Below, one piece after another: positions 31,763 to 40,474 of a stretch of DNA of 44,759 nucleotides. The stretch covers positions 1 through 44,759 of the forward strand of contig CAJOCU010000017.1 of assembly GCA_905233765.1 (NCBI GenBank). Reading direction: 5' to 3'. The position numbers were made by a program, and so were the translations under genes. Within the stretch, counting starts at the first letter, position 1. Each line of letters starts with the position of its first letter. The stretch comes from an uncultured Bacteroidaceae bacterium. GTDB taxonomy: Bacteria > Bacteroidota > Bacteroidia > Bacteroidales > Bacteroidaceae. Below the pieces are notes generated by a model that ran no database searches, had not been told where the DNA came from, and saw only the letters and a program-made list of their open reading frames with translations.

Positions 31763-34700
31763 ATGAAAACAAGACTTTACCTTATCGCGCTACTCGCGCA
31801 ATGTTTTTCAATGGCAGCTATGGCCTATGATGCTGAAATCGATGGAATCTATTACGATTTCAATGGTATAGAAGCAGTGGTTACCTATAAGTATGATAAT
31901 GCAACATCGGATTACTCTGGTGATATTATTATTCCTCAAAGTATCACACACAATGGTAAGGTCTATAAGGTGGTTGCTATTGGTTATCGTGCTTTTTACA
32001 ATTGTGATAAACTAACATCCATCACAATCCAAGAGGGTATTAAGAGCATTGATGCCAATGCTTTTTTCAACTGCAACCAACTAACTTCTATAATCATTCC
32101 ACAGGGCGTGACCTGTATTGGCTCTGGAGCTTTTTATTCCTGTAGCAGACTTAGCTCCATTCATATACCTGAGAGTGTGCTAGAAATAGATTATAATGCT
32201 TTTTATGGTACCGCATGGTTATATGGTCAGCCAAACGGTTTGGTCTATGTGGGTAGAGTGGCTTATGAATATAAAGGTTCGATGCCAGAGGGCACGACAA
32301 TTGATATTAAAGAAGGTACTTTAGGTATTGCAGCAAATGCTTTTTCTGGATGTTACAATCTAACTTCTATCACAATACCCAACAGCGTGAAGAGCATCGG
32401 ACGATGGGCATTCAAGAATTGTAGCGGTCTAACTTCTATCACGATTCCAGAGAGTGTTACAAGTATTGGTCCTGCTGCACTCCTCGGAACCGCTTGGTAT
32501 GAGGATCAACCCAACGGCTTAATCTATGTAGGTAAAGTAGCCTATCAATACAAAGGAACAATGCCTGAAAATACGACTATTGACATCATAGATGGAACAC
32601 TTGGTATCGCCGGACAAGCTTTCGAGGATTGCCGTGGTTTAACTTCTATAACTCTCCCCGAAGGATTGACAACCATAGGAGGTGCTGCATTCTGGAATTG
32701 TAGCAGCCTGACTTCTATTTCCATTCCCAATAGTGTTACTTGTATTAATACCCAATCTTTTGCCCGCTGCTACAATTTGAAAAACATCACTCTCCCCGAA
32801 TGCGTGACACGCATCAATGGAAACGCCTTCGAGGACTGCGGTTTGAACTCTATTTTCATACCCAGTGGGGTAACAGCAATTGATAAGAGTGCATTCTATG
32901 GTTGTTCGAATATGACTTCCATAGTCGTCGCAGATGACAACAATGCCTATGATTCTCGCAATGAATGCAATGCAATTATAGAAACAGCTTCTAATGAATT
33001 AATCAGAGGCGGTCGGGAAACGATAATTCCAGAAGGTGTCACAAGTATTGGTGTGAGGGCTTTCGATGGTTGTGGTTTTTCTTCTATTACAATCCCGAGT
33101 AGCGTAAAGCGCATTGGTGAGAATGCTTTCTACGGATGCCGCATGACTTCTCTCGCGATTCCGGAGAGTGTAGAATCTATTGAAAGATGGGCATTTGTTG
33201 GTTGTAGCAGACTAACCTCTATAAGTGTTGCCGATGGGAATACTGTATATGACTCCCGTAATGAATGCAATGCAATTATTGAAACGGCTTCAAACACCTT
33301 AATAACAGGCACCTCAAACACAATCATTCCTGAGAATATAACAAGTATCGGAGAATTCGCATTTGCGTATAGAGACATTGCGTCTATAGATATTCCCAAC
33401 AGCGTTACTAGCATTGGCAGAAATGCATTTCTAGAAAACCCCTGGTTAGGCTGCCAGCCAGATGGTATGGTTTATGCAGGAAAGGTGGCCTATAAATATA
33501 AAGGTGAAATGCCAGAAAACACATCGATAAATATCATAGAAGGCACATTAGGTATTGCAAGTGAAGCTTTCTATGATTGTACAGGCCTTACAAGCATCAC
33601 GATTCCTGAAAGCGTAGTTAACATCGGGAGTTCTGCTTTCTTTGGCTGTAGTAGTCTGACTTCCATTAATATCCCAGATAACGTAACGAGCATAGGCCAA
33701 GAAACATTTATGGAATGTAGGAACCTAACCTCTGTTAAGATCCCGCACAATGTAACAGAAATAGGTTCTCTTGCATTTTGGAACTGTACCAGCCTGTTAT
33801 CAATAAATATTCCAACAAATGTGAAAGCCATTGGCGACCTTGCATTTTCTGGCTGTACTTCTATAGCTTCAGTTGAGACTGAAATGAAATCTCCTATTTC
33901 TATCACGGCAAATACATTCTCAAATGAAACATATGCAAATGCGACGCTATATGTACCTTATGGAAGTAGTACATTATATAGTGCGACAGATAATTGGAGA
34001 AGATTCAGAAACATTGCTGATCACTATTATGTAAATGTGGAGGATTTATCAATCACAAGCGGCCAATCGGCAACTACGGAGATAAGTGTTAATACAGCTC
34101 CTCTCACAAATCTTGTTGCCTTCCAGATGGATTTGACATTGCCCGAAGGTGTAGGCATCGACAAAACGGGTTGCACGCTCTCTTCCCGCATCACAGATGA
34201 AGAACAGACGCTGACGATTGGCAAATTGGAAGATGGCTCATTCCGTATCACTTCCACATCGTTCTCTTTGACACCTATTAGCGGAAATGACGGTACACTG
34301 CTCACCCTGAAACTCACAGCAGAGAACGGCTGTGTAGGCGGACAAGCTACCATCAGCAATATTATCTTTTCCACCTCTGAGTCGGATAAAATTGTTATGA
34401 ATGATGAATCGTTCGACATCAGCATTCTGTATAAGGTGGCTTATAAGGTCGATGGCGAGGAGTATCAAACAGACAGATTCGTGTATAATACCGCTGTAAC
34501 TCCTTTAGACAACCTAACAAAAGAAGGTTATACCTTTAGTGGATGGAGCGAGATCCCAGAGACGATGCCGGCACATGATGTGGAAGTAACAGGTTCGTTT
34601 ACCATCAACTATTATACTCTGACCTATATACTTGACGGGGAAGAGTACAAGACATCGACCATCGCCTATGGCACCGCTATCACAGCTGAAGACGAGCTTT

Positions 34701-35878
34701 CCAAGGAGGGCTACACCTTCAGTGGGTGGAGTGAAATCCCAGAGACGATGCCTGCACACGATGTGGAAATAACGGGTTCGTTTAGCATCAACTATTACAC
34801 TTTGACCTACAAGGTTGATGGTGAAGAGTACAAGACTTCAACTGTTGCCTATGGCACAAAAATCACGGCCGAAGAAGAGGTTGTCAAGGAAGGCTATACC
34901 TTCAGCGGATGGAGTGAAATCCCGAAGACGATGCCTGCACACGATGTGGAAATAACGGGCTCATTCTCCATCAACAGCTATGTCCTGACATACTTGCTCG
35001 ATGACGAAGAATATAAGACTTCAACCGTCACCTATGGCACAGAGCTGACTCCCGAATCAGAGCCAACGGAAAAAGAAGGTTATGCCTTCAGCGGTTGGAG
35101 CGAGATTCCTGAGACGATGCCAGCTCATGACGTTGTGGTTTCTGGCCACTTCTATCCGTTTGGCGACGTGAACACCGACGAGGAAGTGGACGTCGTCGAT
35201 GTGGTGGATATTGCCCGTTTCGTAGTTGCGACACCTTCTGATAACTTCATCGAGAAGCTGGCCGACATCAATAAGGACAACACGGTGAATATTGCTGATG
35301 CCGTGGCATTGGTGAACTACATCGCAGGCGACCAGAACTTTGTCAAGGCAAAGACTCCTTCAAGTCAATCCTACGATTATAGCCAATGTCAGCTGCAACT
35401 GCTGAGCACAGGACAGGATGCTCTCTCGCTCTGCCTCAACGGTGATGCAGACTTCACAGCCTTCCAGTTCGATATTGATGTGCCAGATAATTTGGACATC
35501 TCCGCAATGCGTATCAATGGTTTAAGAAAGGACAGTCATCAGCTGTTATATAACAAGGTAGCGGACAATCGATATCGTGTAGCAGCCCTTTCACTCACAA
35601 ATGCCACATTTAAGGGCAATGAGGGAGAACTGCTGCAAATCAGCGTCAACGGAAAGCCCACAGATGATATCTGCGTACATGACATCCACTTCGTAACTAC
35701 CAACGGAACGGACATCACCTTTGACAGTCTGGCCCTTAGTGGACCTGCGACGGGCATTATCAATACGAATGTTCATGAAGGCAACGATGTGATATACGAT
35801 TTGCAAGGCCACAAGCTTTCCAAAGTACAACGCGGCGTGAATATTGTTAATGGTAAGAAGGTATTGGTTAATAAATGA
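31763..35878 (+). CDS. Giant BspA-like adhesin: leucine-rich repeats, cohesin-like domains, InlB-type repeats, dockerin, sorting tail
   Basis: A 1371-aa exported protein. Signal peptide 1-22 (ending A-M-A). About 20 BspA-type leucine-rich repeats (about 75-745; L-T-S-I-T-I-P-x-S-V-x-S-I-G-x-x-A-F). A cohesin-like domain (about 757-885). Four 61-residue InlB/Listeria-Bacteroides repeats (about 887-1131; K-E-G-Y-T-F-S-G-W-S-E-I-P). A dockerin-like segment (about 1133-1190; G-D-V-N-T-D-E-E-V-D and D-I-N-K-D-N-T-V-N-I-A-D calcium loops). A second cohesin-like domain (about 1206-1330). A tail ending K-V-L-V-N-K. BspA proteins bind host matrix and other bacteria. The ATG at 31763 begins the signal peptide. 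Base composition is more AT-rich in the repeat region than in the biosynthetic neighbours, suggesting acquisition. Confidence 0.85.
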   Translation: MKTRLYLIALLAQCFSMAAMAYDAEIDGIYYDFNGIEAVVTYKYDNATSDYSGDIIIPQSITHNGKVYKVVAIGYRAFYNCDKLTSITIQEGIKSIDANAFFNCNQLTSIIIPQGVTCIGSGAFYSCSRLSSIHIPESVLEIDYNAFYGTAWLYGQPNGLVYVGRVAYEYKGSMPEGTTIDIKEGTLGIAANAFSGCYNLTSITIPNSVKSIGRWAFKNCSGLTSITIPESVTSIGPAALLGTAWYEDQPNGLIYVGKVAYQYKGTMPENTTIDIIDGTLGIAGQAFEDCRGLTSITLPEGLTTIGGAAFWNCSSLTSISIPNSVTCINTQSFARCYNLKNITLPECVTRINGNAFEDCGLNSIFIPSGVTAIDKSAFYGCSNMTSIVVADDNNAYDSRNECNAIIETASNELIRGGRETIIPEGVTSIGVRAFDGCGFSSITIPSSVKRIGENAFYGCRMTSLAIPESVESIERWAFVGCSRLTSISVADGNTVYDSRNECNAIIETASNTLITGTSNTIIPENITSIGEFAFAYRDIASIDIPNSVTSIGRNAFLENPWLGCQPDGMVYAGKVAYKYKGEMPENTSINIIEGTLGIASEAFYDCTGLTSITIPESVVNIGSSAFFGCSSLTSINIPDNVTSIGQETFMECRNLTSVKIPHNVTEIGSLAFWNCTSLLSINIPTNVKAIGDLAFSGCTSIASVETEMKSPISITANTFSNETYANATLYVPYGSSTLYSATDNWRRFRNIADHYYVNVEDLSITSGQSATTEISVNTAPLTNLVAFQMDLTLPEGVGIDKTGCTLSSRITDEEQTLTIGKLEDGSFRITSTSFSLTPISGNDGTLLTLKLTAENGCVGGQATISNIIFSTSESDKIVMNDESFDISILYKVAYKVDGEEYQTDRFVYNTAVTPLDNLTKEGYTFSGWSEIPETMPAHDVEVTGSFTINYYTLTYILDGEEYKTSTIAYGTAITAEDELSKEGYTFSGWSEIPETMPAHDVEITGSFSINYYTLTYKVDGEEYKTSTVAYGTKITAEEEVVKEGYTFSGWSEIPKTMPAHDVEITGSFSINSYVLTYLLDDEEYKTSTVTYGTELTPESEPTEKEGYAFSGWSEIPETMPAHDVVVSGHFYPFGDVNTDEEVDVVDVVDIARFVVATPSDNFIEKLADINKDNTVNIADAVALVNYIAGDQNFVKAKTPSSQSYDYSQCQLQLLSTGQDALSLCLNGDADFTAFQFDIDVPDNLDISAMRINGLRKDSHQLLYNKVADNRYRVAALSLTNATFKGNEGELLQISVNGKPTDDICVHDIHFVTTNGTDITFDSLALSGPATGIINTNVHEGNDVIYDLQGHKLSKVQRGVNIVNGKKVLVNK
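34424..35158 (+). repeat. Four tandem 183-bp units (InlB-type repeats)
   Basis: Units begin at about 34424, 34607, 34790 and 34973, each 61 codons. The last has an extra codon. DNA identity is high enough for recombination to change copy number; a related unit recurs at about 36330-36510 in the next gene. Confidence 0.85.
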
Positions 35879-36837
35879 AGATGAATCTATTATTCACAGC
35901 TCTGGTAGCTCTGTGTAGTTTCTTGCCATCTTCCACAGAACAGATACAAGTTCCCAATGTCACTATGGCAAAGGGCGGTTCTTCGACGGTGGAGATTTCA
36001 CTCAGCAATGAGCACACAGACCTTGTGGCGTTCCAGATGGATTTGATGTTACCCGAAGGGGTCGGCATCAGCAAGGCAGGCTGCGAGCTCTCCTCACGTT
36101 TTACCGATGAGGAGCAGGAGCTGGTCATCGGCAAGTTGGAGTCAGGCGGTTTCCGCCTGACCTCCACGTCGATGTCACTCATTCCTGTCAGTGGAACAGG
36201 GGGCTTGCTGCTGAGTCTATCGCTCTACTCGGAAACGGACTTTGTGAAGGGGCAAGCCACAATTAGCAATATCCTTTTCTCCACCTCCAGCTCGGAGCGA
36301 GTAACGATGGAAGATGTATCGTTTACCATCAATACACAGTATTCGTTGACATACATGGTTGATGGGGAGGAATACAAGACATCCACCATTGCCTATGGTA
36401 CAGTGCTGACGCCAGAAGCCGAACCTTCAAAAGAAGGTTATACCTTCAGCGGCTGGAGCGAGATTCCGAAGACGATGCCGGCAAACGATGTGGTCATTAC
36501 TGGGTACTTCACAGTCAATAGCTATAACGTCACCTTTAAATATGGTGATGCGGTGTTGACTACTACGAAGGTTGAATATGGTGCAGAGATACCTTTGCCA
36601 GAGTCGCTGGACAACGACCGCTATACGCTCGTGGAATGGTTGGAGGTGCCTGCCACGATGCCAGCTCACGACATCACCATCCAAGCCAGCTTCACGGATG
36701 GCGTGAAGTCAATTAAGGATGGGAAAAAGAAAGATGATTATTATCAACTCAATGGTGTAAAGGTCAACGAACTCCAGAAAGGCATAAATATCATCCGCTC
36801 TTCAGACAGAAGCACCCGAAAGGTGCTGGTGAAGTAA
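35875..36837 (+). CDS. Shortened paralogue of the adhesin tail: cohesin-like domain plus InlB-type repeats
   Basis: A 320-aa exported protein. Signal-like start (MKMNLLFTALVALCSFLPSS), a cohesin-like domain (about 25-155) almost parallel to residues 757-885 of the preceding protein (both contain V-A-F-Q-M-D-L and E-G-V-G-I), one clear InlB-type repeat (about 157-216), a second diverged one (about 217-278), and a C-terminal tail ending R-K-V-L-V-K. It has no leucine-rich repeats and no dockerin. It overlaps the adhesin gene by ATGA and likely arose by duplication of its 3' part. It may pair with the adhesin's dockerin-like segment, but that is inference. Confidence 0.8.
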   Translation: MKMNLLFTALVALCSFLPSSTEQIQVPNVTMAKGGSSTVEISLSNEHTDLVAFQMDLMLPEGVGISKAGCELSSRFTDEEQELVIGKLESGGFRLTSTSMSLIPVSGTGGLLLSLSLYSETDFVKGQATISNILFSTSSSERVTMEDVSFTINTQYSLTYMVDGEEYKTSTIAYGTVLTPEAEPSKEGYTFSGWSEIPKTMPANDVVITGYFTVNSYNVTFKYGDAVLTTTKVEYGAEIPLPESLDNDRYTLVEWLEVPATMPAHDITIQASFTDGVKSIKDGKKKDDYYQLNGVKVNELQKGINIIRSSDRSTRKVLVK

Positions 36838-36858
36838 TAATCCTCTTTCTGTATATGA

Positions 36859-36900
36859 AGCTGCCGCCAATGCTCCATTAAAAGGGCATTGGCGGTAGCT
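36859..36900. terminator. Terminator-like hairpin between adhesin paralogue and hipA
   Basis: A 15-bp stem with one G-T pair (36859-36873/36886-36900) and a 12-nt loop, located between convergent genes. There is no long T run on either side. Confidence 0.65.
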
Positions 36901-36984
36901 GCCACAGGGGAGGTCTGGGTAAAGGCGGCTGGAATGGTCGATAATCAAGACCTTCACAAGTACGAAACTTGCCTATTACCAGAT

Positions 36985-38259
36985 TTATAATTCATCCCAA
37001 CGCAGGGAATATGCTCCAAGCAGTTTGAAGGGTATCTGCAGTTCTGTGGCTGTCTTGCTCCAGTCTTTGATGACGGCGCGGACCTCCTCGATTATCTCTG
37101 CTGCCTCCTGTCTTTCGAGCATGTAGTTCTCGCTTGCTGAGAGCAGGGCATTGATGTCCGATTGTTCAGTGTATGAATCGATAAGTAGGCACTGGTGTGA
37201 CTTTGCTCCAGGGTTGATGTCGTATGCAGGTGAGAGAGTCCAGCCTTTAGGGGTCAGCAGGAAACCATGATTGCGGAAATGGTCATCGGTGTTGCCGAAC
37301 ATGATGTTGAAAGCCACTCTGCGATAGAGTTCCCGAAGATTCTGCCGCACATCGGTGCAACCGTGAAGAATGAAATCTACGATGTCCAGATAACCATTGC
37401 CTGTACTGCTGCCGGCTCCATCGTCAAGACCAAGCAGCGACATAGCGGAGGCGAAATGAATGCGACGGCCTTCCTTTGTCCTGTCGAAACGCTCGGAGAG
37501 CAACAGGTCGCGGTCTTTGGAAATCCTGATGGTGCGTGTCTTTGCCACATGGATGCCCGCCTTGGCCGCAAGCTGATGCGAGAAGTGTTCAATGAGTTCT
37601 GTATTCTCCAAGTCCTTTTTGGATGGGAACTTGGCCACATAAAGTGTGCCATCGGTATCAATGACATTTGCCTTTGGACGAGCGCCGCCGAGGGATGTTC
37701 CAGGGTCAATCAACTGGTCGAGCCAACGCTGTTCCGGCAATTCATTGCGCTCTTCGGCCAACTCAATCTCATGGCACGCATCGCACAGGGCACGAAGGCT
37801 TTCGATGGGAGGGACAGGGTATTTTGTACCAGTGTTGAATCTGTCGAATGTACCAGCATTGATATAGCCGTCGCTGCCTTCCACTTTGTAGCGTATACCG
37901 CCCATGCGAGTGAAGTCCTCAATACCGAAGAGGTAGTCGTAATTGGTGAGCATACGTGTCGGCCTCCCTTCCGACTGAGCCGTCAGTCGCTCCCTGCGGT
38001 CAAGCAATAGACGTCCCCAACGGTCGGGGAAGGAATCCTTGACGAAGCCGAAGACAGTATCATTACTACGGGGGTGTTGCAACGAAGGAACATTCATCAG
38101 GTCACCGCTTAGCAGAATGCCGCCATACTGCTTCAGCCACTCGCGGGAATACTCGAAAACAAAATGGTCCTTTCCACGAACAGGTTCGTAGCCTAACGTT
38201 CCTATCTCCTGTGGAGCAGAGAGGAAGTCAAAATCTGCGTAAACTAGTATTCTCTTCAT
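36985..38259 (-). CDS. hipA: HipA-family Ser/Thr kinase toxin
   Basis: A 424-aa full-length HipA. F-P-D-R-W-G-R-L-L (about 76-84), the glycine-rich loop T-S-L-G-G-A-R-P-K-A (about 192-201) with the autophosphorylation-type serine, the catalytic G-N-T-D-D-H-F-R-N-H (about 334-343) and the metal-binding S-P-A-Y-D-I-N-P near 355-362 are all present, so it is probably active. E. coli HipA phosphorylates glutamyl-tRNA synthetase and causes persistence; the target here may differ. It overlaps the antitoxin gene by 4 bp. It sits in the accessory block between proB and proA. Confidence 0.9.
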   Translation of the reverse strand: MKRILVYADFDFLSAPQEIGTLGYEPVRGKDHFVFEYSREWLKQYGGILLSGDLMNVPSLQHPRSNDTVFGFVKDSFPDRWGRLLLDRRERLTAQSEGRPTRMLTNYDYLFGIEDFTRMGGIRYKVEGSDGYINAGTFDRFNTGTKYPVPPIESLRALCDACHEIELAEERNELPEQRWLDQLIDPGTSLGGARPKANVIDTDGTLYVAKFPSKKDLENTELIEHFSHQLAAKAGIHVAKTRTIRISKDRDLLLSERFDRTKEGRRIHFASAMSLLGLDDGAGSSTGNGYLDIVDFILHGCTDVRQNLRELYRRVAFNIMFGNTDDHFRNHGFLLTPKGWTLSPAYDINPGAKSHQCLLIDSYTEQSDINALLSASENYMLERQEAAEIIEEVRAVIKDWSKTATELQIPFKLLGAYSLRWDEL

Positions 38260-38555
38260 TTCCTCAGTAATTCTGCATCCTGAAGCCGACGGCCAAGGGC
38301 GTCGTCGGCAGCAAGCAGGGTGATGTCGTTTTCCAGGTTTAGTGCAAAGAGTACGCGTGCATAGATTCCCATGGAGACTGTCGGGTCACCATGTTCTACT
38401 TTCGAGACAGTCAGGCGTGTCACCGTAGCCCTGTCTGCGATGTCCTGCATGGACAGATGCCTGCGCTTGCGAGCCAGCATAATCTGTTCACCCATAATCT
38501 TCAATTTCTGGCTCAATGCCCTCGGCATCGTCTTTCCAAATGTATTCTTGCCCAT
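38256..38555 (-). CDS. hipB: HipB-like XRE antitoxin
   Basis: A 99-aa DNA-binding protein with an XRE helix-turn-helix (about 20-75; S-M-Q-D-I-A-D-R-A-T-V-T-R-L-T-V-S-K-V-E-H-G). It precedes hipA with an ATGA overlap, the usual order of hipBA. It should neutralise HipA and repress the operon through the palindromes upstream. The ATG at 38553-38555 gives a basic N-terminus. Confidence 0.88.
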   Translation of the reverse strand: MGKNTFGKTMPRALSQKLKIMGEQIMLARKRRHLSMQDIADRATVTRLTVSKVEHGDPTVSMGIYARVLFALNLENDITLLAADDALGRRLQDAELLRK

Positions 38556-38573
38556 AATTGTTCTTTATTGGGC

Positions 38574-38621
38574 GCAAAAGTATATACAATTGTTTAATAT
38601 AACAAACATTTTGTACAAAAT
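38574..38621 (-). promoter_or_regulatory. hipBA promoter with two candidate operators
   Basis: Minus-strand TTTG (38603-38606), 20 bp, TACTTTTGC (38574-38582). An inverted pair TTGTT-N6-AACAA (38590-38605) covers the spacer and -33 box, and a perfect 14-bp palindrome ATTTTGTACAAAAT (38608-38621) sits just upstream. Both suit an autorepressing HipB dimer. Confidence 0.7.
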
Positions 38622-39140
38622 CTGCATTCCAACACCAAGAATCGATGGAATCATTAATATTAAGAAAAGTGGTACTGCAACCTACACTCCTACACCTTTG
38701 ACCGTTAATGGTCATTATATCAGCATGATATACGGGTGTAGGATAAGGTGTAGGAAGGCTGAAAAGGTGTAGGTTCCAGCCTTAAAACGGCCTTTCACAC
38801 GGATTACGTCCTGTTTTTTGGGGGGAGTGGTGCGGTGTCAGCCTACACAGAAGAGGTCACCTCTTGTCTGGCAGCAGATTTCCATACGATGTTCAGTGCC
38901 GAGCCTACTGTCGCGGGGATGGATACATTGTGGTGCGGTGATTATTCCATGGTCATTGAACAATCATTCCATGGCCATTGAATAATCATTCGATGACCAT
39001 GGAATAATAAACACATAGGGACGTTAGGGGTGAAAGGACATGATGCAGTCCCTTGCATCCCTTAACACGAAGCTGCCGTCAATAGGTCACGAAATGAGAT
39101 GGATAAGCGGGCGCAAGCTTGAAAAAAGAGGGTAATTTTT
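38622..39140. other. Repeat-rich non-coding region between hipBA and proA
   Basis: No credible gene was seen. It contains: CCTACACC/GGTGTAGG copies (38681-38773) around two small hairpins (TGACC/GGTCA at 38699-38714, TATATCA/TGATATA at 38716-38732); a 7-bp hairpin AAGAGGT-C-ACCTCTT (38851-38865); and the 22-bp tandem array at 38944-39009. The proA promoter begins at the right end. Confidence 0.55.
38941..39009. repeat. 22-bp tandem repeat (3 units) bounded by a 16-bp inverted repeat
   Basis: Units start at 38944, 38966 and 38988 (ATTCCATGGTCATTGAA-type, third diverged). The ends ATTATTCCATGGTCAT (38941-38956) and its exact complement (38993-39008) allow one large hairpin or cruciform. Confidence 0.8.
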
Positions 39141-39171
39141 TTGCATTCTGCTGAAATCGCTGTACCTTTGC
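39141..39171 (+). promoter_or_regulatory. Promoter of proA
   Basis: TTG (39141-39143), 19 bp, TACCTTTGC (39163-39171), 29 bp before the ATG. The downstream CACGCAAAT resembles the tRNA promoters at 14808. Confidence 0.75.
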
Positions 39172-39199
39172 ACGCAAATAGTCTTTTAAAAAAACAACG

Positions 39200-40474
39200 A
39201 TGCCATCGAACGAAACCTTCCTGCAAGTGAAGCGTGCCAGCAAAAGGCTGGCGCTGCTAAGCGATGAAGAGCGCAGTGCTATCCTCTGCGAGCTGGCCGA
39301 TATGACGAAGGCGCACATGGATGATCTGCTCCAGGCAAATGCTCTTGACCTCAAACGCATGGATCCGGCCAATCCCAACTACGACCGTCTGCAGCTCACA
39401 GAAGGCCGTCTGCGCGACATCGCCGCAGACTTACGCAAGGTGGCCTCGCTACCCTCGCCGCTGGGACGTGAACTCAAGCATAGCATCCTCCCCAACGGCC
39501 TTGAACTGACGCGCGTGAGTGTGCCCTTTGGCGTCATCGGCATCATCTTCGAGGCACGTCCCAACGTCTGTTTTGACTGCTTCGCACTCTGCCTGAAGGC
39601 TGGCAGCGCCTGCATCCTCAAGGGCGGCAGCGATGCCAAGGACAGCTGCACTGCTATCGTGGCCCTGATTCATGAGGCACTGAGCCGCCACGACCAGCCT
39701 GCTGAGAGCGTGCTGCTGCTCACCAGCCACGAGGACACCGATCGTCTGCTTGCAGCCCACGGACTCGTAGATCTCATCATTCCGCGTGGCAGCAACCGCC
39801 TCATCAACTACGTCCGCGACAACGCCTGCGTGCCCGTCATCGAGACCGGTGCCGGCGTCGTACATTGCTATGTCGATCGCGCCGCCGACCTCCAAAAGGC
39901 CATCGCCATTGTTGTCAACGCCAAGACGCGCCGCGTCAGCGTCTGCAACGCCCTCGACTGCCTCATCATCCATCGCGACCGCCTCGCCGATTTGCCAGCT
40001 CTCTTCGAGCCGCTTCTCGCGAAGGGTGTCACGATAGAACTTGATAAAAGGGCTTTTGCCATGCGTGATAAAAGCTTTTCCCACTGGTGGGAAGACAATG
40101 TCCCACGCGTGGGACAACAAATCGTCCCAGCTATGGAAGCATCTTTCGGCGTAGAGTTCCTGTCCCTGCGTATGGCTGTGAAGGTCGTTGACAGCTTAGA
40201 CGACGCCCTCGCACACATCGCCCTCTACGGCAGCGGCCACAGCGAAAGCATCGTCACCGAAGATCCCGAGGCAGCCCAGCGCTTCCTCAACGAGGTCGAT
40301 GCTGCCTGTGTCTATCACAACGCCCCCACCAGCTTCACCGATGGCGGGCAGTTCGGTCTCGGCGCAGAGATCGGCATCTCGACACAGAAGCTCCACGCCC
40401 GCGGACCGATGGCCCTCGAAGAAATCACCACCTATAAGTGGCTCATTCGCGGCAACGGACAAACGAGAAAGTGA
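39200..40474 (+). CDS. proA: Glutamate-5-semialdehyde dehydrogenase (gamma-glutamyl phosphate reductase)
   Basis: A 424-aa NADPH enzyme, the second step of proline synthesis. V-P-F-G-V-I-G-I-I-F-E-A-R-P-N-V (about 108-123) and L-K-G-G-S-D-A (about 140-146) are the cofactor region. Cys249 in R-R-V-S-V-C-N-A-L-D is the catalytic nucleophile, and G-L-G-A-E-I-G-I-S-T-Q-K-L-H-A-R-G-P is near the C-terminus. Residues about 288-310 (S-H-W-W-E-D-N-V-P-R-V-G) are unlike the family, which is shorter here by about ten residues as I recall it, and are encoded by palindromic TCCCAC repeats. The enzyme is otherwise complete. Confidence 0.93.
   Translation: MPSNETFLQVKRASKRLALLSDEERSAILCELADMTKAHMDDLLQANALDLKRMDPANPNYDRLQLTEGRLRDIAADLRKVASLPSPLGRELKHSILPNGLELTRVSVPFGVIGIIFEARPNVCFDCFALCLKAGSACILKGGSDAKDSCTAIVALIHEALSRHDQPAESVLLLTSHEDTDRLLAAHGLVDLIIPRGSNRLINYVRDNACVPVIETGAGVVHCYVDRAADLQKAIAIVVNAKTRRVSVCNALDCLIIHRDRLADLPALFEPLLAKGVTIELDKRAFAMRDKSFSHWWEDNVPRVGQQIVPAMEASFGVEFLSLRMAVKVVDSLDDALAHIALYGSGHSESIVTEDPEAAQRFLNEVDAACVYHNAPTSFTDGGQFGLGAEIGISTQKLHARGPMALEEITTYKWLIRGNGQTRK
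40079..40129. repeat. TCCCAC palindromic repeats inside proA
   Basis: A hairpin TCCCAC-TG-GTGGGA (40079-40092), a perfect 14-bp palindrome TCCCACGCGTGGGA (40101-40114) and a half-site GTCCCA (40124-40129). Just upstream TGATAAAAG occurs twice, 24 bp apart (40042-40050, 40066-40074). Confidence 0.75.

Noticed and set aside
38941..39009. Possible CRISPR array
   Set aside because: Units are directly adjacent with no spacers, only three copies are present, and no cas genes are nearby.
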